Origin: an uncultured cyanobacterium
GTDB taxonomy: Bacteria > Cyanobacteriota > Cyanobacteriia > Cyanobacteriales > Nostocaceae
DNA length: 64,000 nucleotides
NCBI GenBank assembly: GCA_903848645.1
Contig: CAINGU010000015.1
Span: forward strand, 29,269 to 93,268
Reading direction: 5' to 3'
Notes under the pieces: model-generated
Databases searched by the model: none
Seen by the model: only the letters and a program-made list of their open reading frames with translations
Told to the model about the DNA's origin: nothing
Made by a program: the position numbers and the translations under genes
Shown: positions 43,313 to 52,799 of the stretch, piece after piece
Numbering within the stretch: position 1 is the stretch's first letter
How the letters are laid out: each line of letters opens with the position of its first letter

Positions 43313-43990
43313 TTAAGAACGTTGACCGGTCACAATGTATGTGACTCGTTGAGCGATATTAGTAGCGTGATCTGCCATGCGTTCCAAACAACGAATTGTT
43401 AAAGTTAAGAGGAGAATTGGCTCAATTACTCCGGGAACATTTTCCTGATGGGCAAGGGTTTGATATAGATGCTCATAAGCATTATCTACAGCATCATCTA
43501 ACTGATTCATCCTTTGTCCACTGGTTTCATCTAAATCTGCTAAAGCTACTAAACAAGTTGCTAACATCGCTTGGGCGTGTTGAGACATAACAGCAATCTC
43601 TGGCAAAGAACTATGTTGAGGATAGGGAAAGAGTTTAATGGCAATTTCCGCTAAATCCTGGGCATAATCCCCAATGCGTTCTAAATCCCGAACTAACTGC
43701 ATAAAAGCACTTAAACACCGCAAATCTTTCTCTGTGGGTGCTTGACGGATGATAATGGTTGTGCAGTCTGATTCTATTTGCCTATAAAAGCGGTCAATTT
43801 TTTTATCTAGTCGGGGTATTTGTTCTGCTGCGATTAAATCGCCGGCAAATAGTGCCTGGTGACTAAGCCGAAATGATTGTTCTACTAAAGCACCCATGCG
43901 GAGTAAATCCCGTTCCAAACGCCTAATAGAGCGTTCTATTTGTGGTATTTCATGCTTGGTTGTATAAAAGACAGTTTTCACACTAGTCAT
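43313..43990 (-). CDS. phoU: Phosphate signalling complex protein PhoU
   Basis: 225 residues with two three-helix PhoU repeats. Diagnostic segments are RRLERDLLRMGALVEQSFRL, the metal-site motif DKKIDRFYRQIE and, in the second repeat, DDAVDNAYEHLYQT; ERIGDYAQDLAEIA and ERMADHATNIAQRV are the paired E-R-x-(G/A)-D helices. PhoU restrains the phosphate histidine kinase when phosphate is high. It is third in a run sphR, sphS, phoU on the same strand, which fits the cyanobacterial phosphate regulon. Confidence 0.95.
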   Translation of the reverse strand: MTSVKTVFYTTKHEIPQIERSIRRLERDLLRMGALVEQSFRLSHQALFAGDLIAAEQIPRLDKKIDRFYRQIESDCTTIIIRQAPTEKDLRCLSAFMQLVRDLERIGDYAQDLAEIAIKLFPYPQHSSLPEIAVMSQHAQAMLATCLVALADLDETSGQRMNQLDDAVDNAYEHLYQTLAHQENVPGVIEPILLLTLTIRCLERMADHATNIAQRVTYIVTGQRS

Positions 43991-44011
43991 ATCAAAAGAG
44001 TATATAATTTT

Positions 44012-45331
44012 TTAACTATAGTCTTGACTAGGCGAATTTGTCATGATTTGAGAAAATTGAACTTGTATCCAAGCACCACCTGTTTCTGGATGGTTCATGG
44101 CTTTAATTGCACCACCGTGAGCAATGACTATTTGCTGAACAATGGCCAAACCTAAACCACTGCCGGCAATTCCCGTTGTCGAATTTACTTCATTGACTGG
44201 TGAACGATAACGGGCTTTATCTCCTCGATAAAAGCGTTCAAATACATGAGGTAAGTCGGCAACAGCAAAGCCCACACCGGAGTCAATAATATTGATTTCT
44301 AACATTTGGCCGTTATCAGTAGAAATTATTTTAGTTTCAATGTCAATAGTTGTTGTAGCGGGACTATATTTGATGCTATTATCTAGCAAGTTAATAAATA
44401 CTTGATAAAGTCGAGATTTATCTGCTTGAATGCAGATGCTTTCTAGACCAGAATAGGCTATGCTTAAAGACTGACGTTGGGCAATTGGTTGTAGGGTTTC
44501 CCATGCTGAGATGATCAGCGATCGCATTTCCACCACTTCTAAATTTAGCTGCATGGTGGGGTTATTTTCCATTTGCGTCAGTTCTAACCAGCTTTGGACT
44601 AAATTAATCAGCCGGTCAACTTCGTGCATCAGCCTATTAACCCAACGATCTAAAGGTGGTTCTAAACGAGTTTGCAGAGTTTCCACCACGAGACGAATTG
44701 CCGTGAGGGGTGTTCTCAGTTCATGGGCTAAATCGGAAAAAGAGCGATCGCGTTCTTGCTTCAAATCTAGCACAGGTTGGCAATTTTCCAAAAATACCCC
44801 CACTGCTCCGGCTGGTAAGGGTAAGCTAGAAGCCCGCAAAAACATGGATTTTACTGCTGTCATCACCTTAGCATCTTCACAAGCCGGATGAAAAACCCAT
44901 TCCTGCACTTGGGGCTTTTGCCAATCACGAGTTTGCTCAATTAACTGATCTAATTCATAGGATCTCACTAACTCTAACAACAAACGGACTTGTCCTGGTT
45001 GCCATCTTTGGAGACATAAAATTTCCCGCGCTTGCTGATTGCACCATAGCAGTTGATTTTCCTCATCTACCTGCAAATATCCCAGTGGTGAAAACTCCAG
45101 CAATTTCTGATAAGTGGATAATGACTGCTGCAAATCTTGCCGCTGTCTATTGACTATGGAAATTTCCTGCCGTAAGCGAGGTCTTAGCAGCAGTTTAATG
45201 TTAGTAATTTTATGGGTATGAGAATTTAACGGTTGTAGTAATTGCTCTAAATACCAGTTCAGATGAACCTGTTGCCAAACCCAAAAACCAAGGCCGACAG
45301 CTAAACCCAGAGAAAATCCCAGTAAAAACAT
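44012..45331 (-). CDS. sphS: Phosphate sensor histidine kinase SphS (PhoR-type)
   Basis: 439 residues. A single membrane segment lies at the N-terminus (about 2-20, LGFSLGLAVGLGFWVW), followed by a PAS domain (about 72-180, LEFSPLGYLQVDEENQLLW). The dimerisation helix with phospho-His is FSDLAHELRTPLTAIRL, and the ATPase domain has N-box LLDNSIKYSP, G1 DSGVGF and G2 GSGLGLAIVQQIV. All catalytic elements are intact. Next to phoU and the OmpR-type regulator, this is the SphS phosphate sensor. Confidence 0.88.
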   Translation of the reverse strand: MFLLGFSLGLAVGLGFWVWQQVHLNWYLEQLLQPLNSHTHKITNIKLLLRPRLRQEISIVNRQRQDLQQSLSTYQKLLEFSPLGYLQVDEENQLLWCNQQAREILCLQRWQPGQVRLLLELVRSYELDQLIEQTRDWQKPQVQEWVFHPACEDAKVMTAVKSMFLRASSLPLPAGAVGVFLENCQPVLDLKQERDRSFSDLAHELRTPLTAIRLVVETLQTRLEPPLDRWVNRLMHEVDRLINLVQSWLELTQMENNPTMQLNLEVVEMRSLIISAWETLQPIAQRQSLSIAYSGLESICIQADKSRLYQVFINLLDNSIKYSPATTTIDIETKIISTDNGQMLEINIIDSGVGFAVADLPHVFERFYRGDKARYRSPVNEVNSTTGIAGSGLGLAIVQQIVIAHGGAIKAMNHPETGGAWIQVQFSQIMTNSPSQDYS

Positions 45332-45384
45332 GAAAGTCGTTAGTTGCTTTGTGATTAATCAAAACTAACAACTATTGTCAACAA

Positions 45385-46137
45385 TTACCCAAATCTGTAA
45401 CCAAAACCTCTTACAGTAATAATATAGTCTGGATGACTGGGATCTTCCTCCAACTTCTCCCGTAACCAGCGGATATGAACATCCACAGTTTTGCTATCCC
45501 CAACAAAATCTGGTCCCCATATCTGATCTAACAATTGCTCCCGTGACCATACCCGACGAGTATAACTCATAAATAATTCTAACAGCCGGAACTCTTTGGG
45601 AGACAAGTTCGCCTCTTCTCCACGCACAATTACCCGACACTCTTGAGCATTTAAAGTTATATCTTTATGCTTAAGAACTGGGACTTGTGGCAATGCACTT
45701 AAACGTTGGCGGCGAAGTAACGCCCGACACCGGGCTACTAATTCCCGCATACTAAATGGTTTTGTTAAGTAGTCATCAGCACCCACTTCTAAACCCAGCA
45801 CTCGGTCAGTTTCACTACCTTTAGCACTGAGCATTAAAATCGGCACTGAGTTGCCTTGGTGACGCAAAAAACGGCAAATATCTAGACCATTAATTTGCGG
45901 TAACATCAAATCTAATAGCACTAAGTCTAAAGATGGTTCTTCGGAATTATTTTCACAACTTTTTAGATATTCTATCGCTGCTCGACCATCACTAGCGGTG
46001 ATTACCTCATATCCTTCTTCTTCTAATGCCACAACTAGCATTTCCCGAATCAGTTCTTCGTCTTCGACTATGAGGATACGGTTTGTTTGTCCAATATCCG
46101 TTCTCACAGAATATTTAGCTAATTCACTAGTATACAT
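45385..46137 (-). CDS. sphR: Phosphate response regulator SphR (PhoB-type)
   Basis: 250 residues. Receiver domain: acidic pocket VEDEEL, phospho-acceptor in LLDLMLP (D76) and LTKPFSM. The OmpR-type winged-helix domain ends with DVHIRWLREKLEEDP and TVRGFGYRFG. Immediately upstream of the sphS gene on the same strand. No obvious Pho-box array was identified in front of the gene. Confidence 0.88.
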   Translation of the reverse strand: MYTSELAKYSVRTDIGQTNRILIVEDEELIREMLVVALEEEGYEVITASDGRAAIEYLKSCENNSEEPSLDLVLLDLMLPQINGLDICRFLRHQGNSVPILMLSAKGSETDRVLGLEVGADDYLTKPFSMRELVARCRALLRRQRLSALPQVPVLKHKDITLNAQECRVIVRGEEANLSPKEFRLLELFMSYTRRVWSREQLLDQIWGPDFVGDSKTVDVHIRWLREKLEEDPSHPDYIITVRGFGYRFG

Positions 46138-46476
46138 TAATTTTTTAAGTGTATAACAAAGCCTAGTATATTATAAATCATACTAACGATGGATTTATTT
46201 TAATTTTCTTTGTATTTGGGGTAATTGTAAATTTTTGTGTCAGTAGTCCCTAAGTCTATCTTGACAACGGCACATTTGTCAATTACACTTTTAGTACAAA
46301 AATACTAATCACAGGAGTCAGGAGGAATAAAGAAGGAGGAATAAAGAAGGAGTGAAAATACAGCAGATTTCGCTCTAATGAGGTACAAACTTTTGACCTA
46401 ATTTTTGTACTTCATGCGAGTGGATATTGCTATAGGGAATACAGAAAATAATTAGCTAATTTAAGGAAGTTGAAAA
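46138..46476. other. 339-bp divergent region with repeats
   Basis: Between the divergent sphR and coiled-coil genes. Holds a 13-bp tandem repeat (GGAATAAAGAAGG type, about 46321-46350) preceded by CAGGAGTCAGGAGG, and the second family MITE-like element at 46358-46433. The remaining part is AT-rich and probably carries both promoters. Confidence 0.5.
46358..46433 (+). mobile_element. MITE-like element family 2, short copy
   Basis: Left end ATACAGC...CTCTAATGAGGTACA and right end TGTACTTCAT...GCTAT are imperfect inverted repeats of about 28 bp. They match the ends of the 109-bp copy at 54968-55076, but the interior here is only about 20 bp. Noncoding. Confidence 0.55.
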
Positions 46477-47460
46477 ATGTCCACAGGTGCAGTTAAAGAC
46501 AGTAAACAACAACTGGTACAATCCTTTCAACAAATTCGTGCAGAAAGGAAAAAACTTGATGCCAAAATAGCTACTAAACAGGAGGAAGCTGAAAAGGTTA
46601 AAAATCAGGAAATTCTCGTTGCAGCTTCTACTTACACTGTTGATAGTATTGTGAAAGGTTTAGCTGATTTACAGTTAGAATTTGGCAGTATTGTGAATGC
46701 ACTGGCTGAAAAATTAGCTCAAGAAAATACTAAATTAGATGAATTAAATAGAGCTATAGAGATTGAAACCCAACGGTTACAGGAACTCAGACAAATTAGA
46801 ATTGTCGCGGATACTTTAGATATTTTTACTCAAGAACATCAGGAAAAGTTAAAGGTTCTAGAACAGGAGACTACAAATAGAAAAGAGGCTTTAGAGAAAG
46901 AGGCAACTGGAAGAAGGAAAGAATGGCAAAAGGAACAAATAGAATTTACAGAAAAATTGCAAGCTTATCATGAGTTATTGACTAAAGATAGGCAGCAAGA
47001 ACAGGAAGAATATCAATATAAATTAGCAACTACTCGCAAACTTACCACAGATGCTTATGAGGCTAAAAAACGTAATTTAGAAAGGGACATTGCCGAAAAT
47101 ACTCAACAAAAAGAAAAAGATTGGACTGAAAGAGAGAAAATTCTCACTGATAATCAAAAATTATTTGCTGAATATCAACAACAGGCTGTTAAGTTTCCCA
47201 CAGAATTAGAAGAAGCTGTTAAAAAAGCTAGGGAAGAAGCTATTAAGGAAACTAGCCAAAAAGCTAAAGTCGAAGCTGATTTGTTTGAAAAAGAATGGGA
47301 ATCAACTAAACAAAGTTATGAATTAAAAACTAAATCTTTGGAAGAAACAATTGTCAAGCAAACTGAGCAAATTGAAGGTATTGCGGCTCAATTACAAACT
47401 GCTTTAAAACAAGCTCAAGATTTAGCAATGAGAGCTTTTGATAGTTCTAGCAATAAATAG
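46477..47460 (+). CDS. Coiled-coil protein, paralogue 1 (327 aa)
   Basis: Almost fully helical, highly charged and rich in Glu, Lys, Gln and Arg (for example LDELNRAIEIETQRLQELR and ERDIAENTQQKEKDWTERE). No recognised domain, signal or membrane segment. A ribosome binding site AAGGAAG precedes the ATG. The segment DSIVKGLADLQLEFGSIVNALAEKL is matched in the next gene by NTIQSLANIQLGFGSAANELSEQL, so the two are tandem paralogues. Coiled-coil-rich proteins in this lineage can form filaments; this is only a possibility here. Confidence 0.7.
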   Translation: MSTGAVKDSKQQLVQSFQQIRAERKKLDAKIATKQEEAEKVKNQEILVAASTYTVDSIVKGLADLQLEFGSIVNALAEKLAQENTKLDELNRAIEIETQRLQELRQIRIVADTLDIFTQEHQEKLKVLEQETTNRKEALEKEATGRRKEWQKEQIEFTEKLQAYHELLTKDRQQEQEEYQYKLATTRKLTTDAYEAKKRNLERDIAENTQQKEKDWTEREKILTDNQKLFAEYQQQAVKFPTELEEAVKKAREEAIKETSQKAKVEADLFEKEWESTKQSYELKTKSLEETIVKQTEQIEGIAAQLQTALKQAQDLAMRAFDSSSNK

Positions 47461-47510
47461 AAAATTGACAGTTTCCATAATTTTGAGTTTGAATAATTTT
47501 GAGGTGAATA

Positions 47511-48590
47511 ATGGCAGCCAAAAAACCAACTGATAAAAATACAAAAGCGGAAATTCTCCAAGCTTATGACGAGTTAGTCAAAGAACAAGCAGCACTCAAA
47601 AGCCAATTAGAACAAAAACCCGCAGAAAAGCCTCCTGTATCCAAAGAACAGCCTAAACCAGAACCTAAAATAGCTATGACTCAACCTACTACTATTCAAC
47701 AAAAGATGAATAATACAATTCAAAGTTTAGCTAATATTCAGCTAGGATTTGGTAGTGCTGCGAATGAATTATCAGAACAACTAACGACAAAGGCTTCTAA
47801 ATTATCAGAAATTCAGCAAGTTGTTGAAGAGGAAGTTTCTCAATTATCTCAATTACATAATTTAGAAGTTTCTGAAGATATTTTAGATACTTTAATTCAA
47901 GCTTATGAAGATAATGAAAAAGCCTATCAGGAGGAATACAGTCAACGCTATGAAATTTTATCTCAAGAAGTTCTAGAACTCAATAATAATTGGCAAAAAG
48001 AACAGGAAGAACATCAAAGAACTATTAAAGAACGCAATGAAAACCTCAACCGCACTCGACAACGAGATTCAGCAGAATATAAATATGATTTAGAACTGCA
48101 ACGCAAGTTAACAAATGATGAATATGCACAGGAACAAAAGTTATTAAATAACCAACTCGAAGAACAGAAACAAATAACAGAAAAACAGTGGAGTGAACGA
48201 GAGAAAACAATTGCTGATAGGGAAAAAGAATTTGCAGAATTAAAAGCTAAGGTAGAAGCATTTCCTAAAGATAAAGAAACTGCTCTCAAAAAAGCTACCG
48301 AAGAAGGGAAAGGTATTGCTAGTTATCAGGCTAAGGTAAAATCAGATTTGTATGCTAAAGAAGTGGAAGGACAAAAACGTTTTTATGAGCAAAGATTACA
48401 GTCTTTAGAACAGACAATTACTAATCAAGAAACTCGACTGCAAAACCTTTCCAGACAACTAGAATCTGCCCTCAAACAAGTGCAGGATTTGGCAGTTAAG
48501 GCCATTGAAGGCAGTTCAAATGTTAATTCCTATCAAGCTATGAAAGAAATAGCCTTAGAACAGGCTAAAAGCCAAGCAAAAGCTAAATAA
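47511..48590 (+). CDS. Coiled-coil protein, paralogue 2 (359 aa)
   Basis: Second of two tandem paralogues, 50 bp after the first. A Pro/Lys-rich N-terminal segment (about 35-58, EQKPAEKPPVSKEQPKPEPK) precedes the shared core and a long coiled coil (about 85-330). The C-terminus ends VKAIEGSSNVNSYQAMKEIA. Same charged, heptad-like composition as its neighbour, differing mainly in the N-terminal extension. Likely derived by local duplication; partner formation between the two products is plausible. Confidence 0.7.
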   Translation: MAAKKPTDKNTKAEILQAYDELVKEQAALKSQLEQKPAEKPPVSKEQPKPEPKIAMTQPTTIQQKMNNTIQSLANIQLGFGSAANELSEQLTTKASKLSEIQQVVEEEVSQLSQLHNLEVSEDILDTLIQAYEDNEKAYQEEYSQRYEILSQEVLELNNNWQKEQEEHQRTIKERNENLNRTRQRDSAEYKYDLELQRKLTNDEYAQEQKLLNNQLEEQKQITEKQWSEREKTIADREKEFAELKAKVEAFPKDKETALKKATEEGKGIASYQAKVKSDLYAKEVEGQKRFYEQRLQSLEQTITNQETRLQNLSRQLESALKQVQDLAVKAIEGSSNVNSYQAMKEIALEQAKSQAKAK

Positions 48591-48629
48591 TTAATGTTTT
48601 AGTGGCAGGTATTTTACCTGCCATTTTGA

Positions 48630-48761
48630 TTATTCTGTTTTTGGTTTTCCTATACCTTTGGGAGGTTGTGGTTTTTTAGATTTAGTGAAAAAATTAGACA
48701 GCGGCTTGATAAAATTAGACAATGGGTTCTTTTTGGAGGAATTCGATTCTTGGTTAGACAT
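48630..48761 (-). CDS. Hypothetical small basic protein (43 aa)
   Basis: Starting from ATG at 48761 the peptide is MSNQESNSSKKNPLSNFIKP followed by a duplicated PLSNF motif and a Pro/Lys-rich end. An upstream in-frame ATG (48818) would add a hydrophobic, low-quality extension. AAGG precedes the preferred start. Real expression is uncertain. It converges on the second coiled-coil gene and lies downstream of the pentapeptide gene. Confidence 0.45.
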   Translation of the reverse strand: MSNQESNSSKKNPLSNFIKPLSNFFTKSKKPQPPKGIGKPKTE

Positions 48762-48851
48762 ATTGACTGCCTTATAACTACTAATAATGATTTTAGCTAG
48801 ACAATGAATTTTGAGCAATCCAGAAATGGATCATCAATTTCCGAACAAAGA

Positions 48852-49421
48852 TCAACTATGAATGCTACCATCAGGCATAATCGCTCCAGTTAAGAAGGTT
48901 TCACTCATATCTGTATCATCCAAATTAGCTCCAGTTAAATTCACTTCGCACAAATTAGCTTCGCTTAAATCAGCACCACTCAAGTCCGCTCCTTGTAAAT
49001 CTGCTTTCCACATTCTCACACCTCCCATTTTAGCACCACTCAGGTTTGCACCCTGTAAGTTTGCTGCGGAAATTGAGGCCATGTGTAAATTAGCGTCACA
49101 TAAGTTAGCACCACTTAACAATGCACCGCTCAGATCTGATTCATTTAAATGAGCCGTTGTTAATGTAGCTTGAGTTAAATCAGCACCACAAAGAATAACT
49201 TCAGATAAATGCGCTCTTTCTAATGTTGCTCCTTTGAGATTTGCTTTACTCAAATTAGCTCCACTTAAAGAAGCTGCTGTTAGATTAGCTCCTCTTAAAT
49301 CTGCTCTTCCGAAGTCCACACCACCCAAGTTGACTCCTTGGAGATTTGCTCCTGGTAAAGCAATACAGTTAAAGCTTCTTTCTCCTGTCGCGTACCTAGC
49401 TAAAAGTTCTTGAACATTCAT
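48852..49421 (-). CDS. Pentapeptide repeat protein
   Basis: 189 residues, with A(N/D)LxG-type pentapeptide repeats from about residue 20 to 180 (for example GADLTQATLTTAHLNESDLS). This sequence folds into a right-handed quadrilateral beta-helix. An N-terminal helix (NVQELLARYATGERSF) caps it. The family is expanded in cyanobacteria; roles are unknown for most members and not all are gyrase inhibitors. The antisense frame is a shadow. Confidence 0.9.
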   Translation of the reverse strand: MNVQELLARYATGERSFNCIALPGANLQGVNLGGVDFGRADLRGANLTAASLSGANLSKANLKGATLERAHLSEVILCGADLTQATLTTAHLNESDLSGALLSGANLCDANLHMASISAANLQGANLSGAKMGGVRMWKADLQGADLSGADLSEANLCEVNLTGANLDDTDMSETFLTGAIMPDGSIHS

Positions 49422-49632
49422 ACTTTTCTAGACCTTGATAGTTAGTAATTAGAAATTAGAAATTAAAAAAATAATGATTGAAAATATAGTTTAACTTTGT
49501 CGTTTATTTAATCTAATCATAAATACATCTCCAATTATAAAATTATTCACATTTTTTAACTTCTTAGCAATTAATTAAACTAAAGTGCAAATGCTACAAT
49601 ATAATCACCAGTCTCATTGCTATTCAGTATTT

Positions 49633-50208
49633 ATGAATACTCACAATTTAAAATTAGGTAAATATCTGACTTTAGAAGAATTCTGTACCTGCACTCAAAC
49701 CTATCATAGATATGCCGAAAATATCAACCCCTATCCGCAAAATCTACCAGAAGTAATTCCCGCATTACAGGATTTAAACAAATTTATCATTGACCCAATT
49801 ATAGATTATTTTGGTAGAGAAAAATTTCGGCTTACCTACGGTTTTTGTTCTCCAGACTTAAAAAAGTATCTTCAGAAAAAAGACCCGATTACAGGTCAAA
49901 AAAATGGGCGTGTAGCCCCCAATCTTGACCAACATATTAGCTATGAAATCAATAAAAATGGTAAATACTACTGTGCAAGATTAGGTGCAGCTTGTGATTT
50001 TTTGATTACAGATTTACCGAGTACAGAATTAGTAGAATGGATATTACAAACAAAACTACCTTTTGATTCTTTGTATTTTTACAGTTACCACCAACCAATT
50101 CACATTAGTTATGGACAACAACATAAACGGGATATTTGGACATTTAATCATTCAGGAATCCCTACGAAAAAAGGAATTGCAGATTGGGTAAGATTGGCTA
50201 AAGAATAA
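49633..50208 (+). CDS. Peptidase M15A-like (D,D-carboxypeptidase fold) protein
   Basis: About 191 residues from the ATG at 49633 (MNTHNLKLGKYLTLEEF); an upstream ATG at 49585 adds only a short unlike extension. The fold is suggested by NLDQHISYEIN, GAACDFLITD and QPIHISYG, giving His, Asp and His in the order of M15 zinc ligands. The preceding FRLTYGFCSPDLKKY corresponds to the usual YR...NSxH lead-in but is divergent. Members cut peptidoglycan stems or occur as phage endolysins. No signal peptide seen. Flanked by unrelated genes. Confidence 0.6.
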   Translation: MNTHNLKLGKYLTLEEFCTCTQTYHRYAENINPYPQNLPEVIPALQDLNKFIIDPIIDYFGREKFRLTYGFCSPDLKKYLQKKDPITGQKNGRVAPNLDQHISYEINKNGKYYCARLGAACDFLITDLPSTELVEWILQTKLPFDSLYFYSYHQPIHISYGQQHKRDIWTFNHSGIPTKKGIADWVRLAKE

Positions 50209-50257
50209 GATTTTAAGAATAATTGACCGCAGATAAAGACGGATGAATTAATAGATT

Positions 50258-52393
50258 TCATGAGTTTGAATCTTGACATTGATTGACTTTATTTCTTTCG
50301 ATTTTGCGATGATTAACAGCATTTTTTAATAATTTTAATTTATAAGCATCAGCATCTTTACACCAATTTAATTTATAACCATTGATAATGGTACAATTTT
50401 CTTTTAAACATTTTTTCCAGCCAGAAAGATGACTAATACTGTGCCAATTATCTAAAAGTCCTCTATCTTCCTCTTGACGAGTTAACTTAGCAAATTTCTC
50501 ATATTGGGGATAATCGGGAGTAACTAAAGCATCTATTTGGTGTAAGATTAGGGGATCATCTTCTAGATCGTAATCTTGATAAGTAACGTGCAAATCTCGC
50601 AAATCAATTGTCATGACTTTTGATAAAATTGGATGGGGATTAATATCAAAATCAGGATAAAATAAATAAGAAATCTTGGGTGTTTTTAAATGGAATTTAA
50701 TTACATTTGCTGCTTCTAACCTCCCAATGGTGCGACTAGCGCAACCTTCATAAAGGCGTAATAAAGGGTCAATTGCTTGTAATGCAGAAATATGAACCCA
50801 AAGGGAATTAGGTAATTTTTTCCCAACTTTGCTTTCTTGACAACGCTTAATAATTAGTTCTGTATTTCCCAAACTGCGTAACATTTGGTCAGCATCTAAA
50901 CAGGCTTGTTTATAACTACTATATAAACCCAGAATGTCCTCTTGTACTGCTGGGGCTAATTGTCCTAATCGGGGACGACGGCTAAAATTGCACAGTGCTA
51001 AATAAACCATCAAATCTTGACGGCGTTTGTCTGCGATCGCTTGCCATTCTTCCGTGTCAGTTGCCTGTATAATGACATTAAAAGCCCGACGTAAACTCCC
51101 AAATTCCTCAGCAATTTCGGCTTCTTGAGGTAATTCTCCCTTGATAGGAAGTCTTCCCCGTTCCGTCATAAAAGTCATCAACGGCGTTAATAATTCCTGA
51201 TGTTCCTCAAATCGTTTTACACAAATACGTATCCTGGGAGTAGTCGCGCGGGAACGGAAACGAGAAGCGCGAAATAACTCAGCTTCAGCTTCATCTCGAA
51301 ACACAAAATAAACGCCCAAAGCCACAGGAATTGAATCAACTCCTAACACTTGGTCAATGTAAATTTTTAATTCTTCTTGTTCATAATATTTCTGAAATGT
51401 GTTACGATTAGTGATGATACCATCACCATAAGCAATTACACCACGTTTAATATCAGCTATCAACACTTGAGCAGCTACTAGCAGCACTTTTTGAGTCAGT
51501 TCCCAAGCTTGTATCAAGGCTTCCCGACGCTCACTCATGTGTTCTATGACATTAATCACAAAACCAATATTCACAATATCCGCAGCTATTTGGGGCGTAT
51601 TTGGGGAATAATAAGGGTCCCAGCCACAACTTGTATAACCCTGTTCAGTAATGCGGGTAACATCTCCCCCATGTCCACAACCATAATCAAAAAAAGTGGT
51701 TTCTGGATTAAATAAACTCGATTCTAAGGCTAAACGCACAGGACGGGATAAATCAGGACGAATAATAGCGGCTCTGTGACGTTCTATTTTTGGGACTATG
51801 TTTGTAGTTATCAGACTGCTTTCCCGTTTAATTAAGCAATGTCCTTGAACTTCCACCCCAAAAACTTGTAACCGTTGTTCCCAACCCAACTTAGTGCCAA
51901 TTCCTTTAGTATGATTAAGTAACCCTAAAGCAACTTGAGCGCGAGTTAAAGCCGCAAACTCTTCATAGAGGGGATAGTCTGGTGTAACAAAAGTTTCCTT
52001 GCGGTGGAGAATGGGGGGATTTTCCGAATCACTATAATCCCGATAACCAACTTCTAGAGTTTCTAAATCAACCTGAATACTAACTTGTAAAGCCGGATGA
52101 GCATCTGTATCAAAATCAGGATAAAATAGATAGGAAATTTTAGGTTTACTAGTGCTAAATTTAACTAAAGTTGCTGCCTGAATTTGAGGTAAAGCACCAC
52201 GAGCGCGGCTTTCATATTCCTGAAGCCAAGGGTCAAGAGTATGTAAAGCTAAAACATGAATGTAAAAAGCATCAGGTAACATTTTGCCAACAGCATTGTT
52301 TTGGCAATATTGATTTATGCTATTTAGATCAATAGAGTGAAACGTTGAGAGGTTTTTCTCAACCGCATTCCTTATGTTATCAGGTTGAACCAT
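50258..52393 (-). CDS. DNA phosphorothioation-associated putative methyltransferase with duplicated flanking domain
   Basis: 711 residues. The central part has a Rossmann methyltransferase motif (DYGCGHGGD, 236-244) and matches the family described near dnd phosphorothioation genes. A domain of about 140 residues occurs twice: residues 35-174 (VGKMLPDAFYIHVLALHTLD ... PKISYLFYPDFD) and 523-662 (VGKKLPNSLWVHISALQAID ... PKISYLFYPDFD). The two copies flank the methyltransferase. No dndBCDE genes are near, so a link to phosphorothioation is by family only; it may act in DNA modification or restriction. Confidence 0.82.
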   Translation of the reverse strand: MVQPDNIRNAVEKNLSTFHSIDLNSINQYCQNNAVGKMLPDAFYIHVLALHTLDPWLQEYESRARGALPQIQAATLVKFSTSKPKISYLFYPDFDTDAHPALQVSIQVDLETLEVGYRDYSDSENPPILHRKETFVTPDYPLYEEFAALTRAQVALGLLNHTKGIGTKLGWEQRLQVFGVEVQGHCLIKRESSLITTNIVPKIERHRAAIIRPDLSRPVRLALESSLFNPETTFFDYGCGHGGDVTRITEQGYTSCGWDPYYSPNTPQIAADIVNIGFVINVIEHMSERREALIQAWELTQKVLLVAAQVLIADIKRGVIAYGDGIITNRNTFQKYYEQEELKIYIDQVLGVDSIPVALGVYFVFRDEAEAELFRASRFRSRATTPRIRICVKRFEEHQELLTPLMTFMTERGRLPIKGELPQEAEIAEEFGSLRRAFNVIIQATDTEEWQAIADKRRQDLMVYLALCNFSRRPRLGQLAPAVQEDILGLYSSYKQACLDADQMLRSLGNTELIIKRCQESKVGKKLPNSLWVHISALQAIDPLLRLYEGCASRTIGRLEAANVIKFHLKTPKISYLFYPDFDINPHPILSKVMTIDLRDLHVTYQDYDLEDDPLILHQIDALVTPDYPQYEKFAKLTRQEEDRGLLDNWHSISHLSGWKKCLKENCTIINGYKLNWCKDADAYKLKLLKNAVNHRKIERNKVNQCQDSNS

Positions 52394-52799
52394 TACTTTG
52401 TCATCTTGTAAAAATATAGATAACCTGGTTACATTTACTTTAGTACAAAAAATCTGAAATTGGAAGTTAATAAACTTTAGGACTGATGCACAAACCTCTC
52501 AAACCCTTATTTATCGGTGTGCTGGAGCGTTATGGAGTGGTTCGTTATTATATTGATCAAAATTAGTAAAAATGGTAAAAAGCAAGAAACAAGAATTTTT
52601 ACTAATTACCAATTACGATCTGGGTTAAGTAAATTTTTGTTAATTCATATAACTTGACAATTCTTCATTTTCAGCAAAATATTTGTCCATTTATTAAATT
52701 TTTAATAATAGTTATATCTAGTTGTAGATTTAGGCAGTCAATTAATATCAGAATTGTGTAATCTGAAAATAACTAAAATAATGATTAAATAGAGGTCTA
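52394..52799. other. 406-bp intergenic region
   Basis: AT-rich, with no coding frame of note and no recognisable RNA. A block at about 52475-52545 (CTGATGCACAAACCTCTCAAACCC, then a GTGTGCTGGAGCG stretch) has a different composition and may be the decayed end of a mobile element; this is not established. Confidence 0.35.

Noticed and set aside
43240..43314. AAGGAGG followed by an 18-codon frame upstream of phoU's end
   Set aside because: Too short, no similarity, and the SD-to-start spacing is long.
50258..52393. A complete Dnd phosphorothioation system
   Set aside because: Only the associated methyltransferase is present; no cysteine desulfurase or DndCDE-like gene lies in the window.
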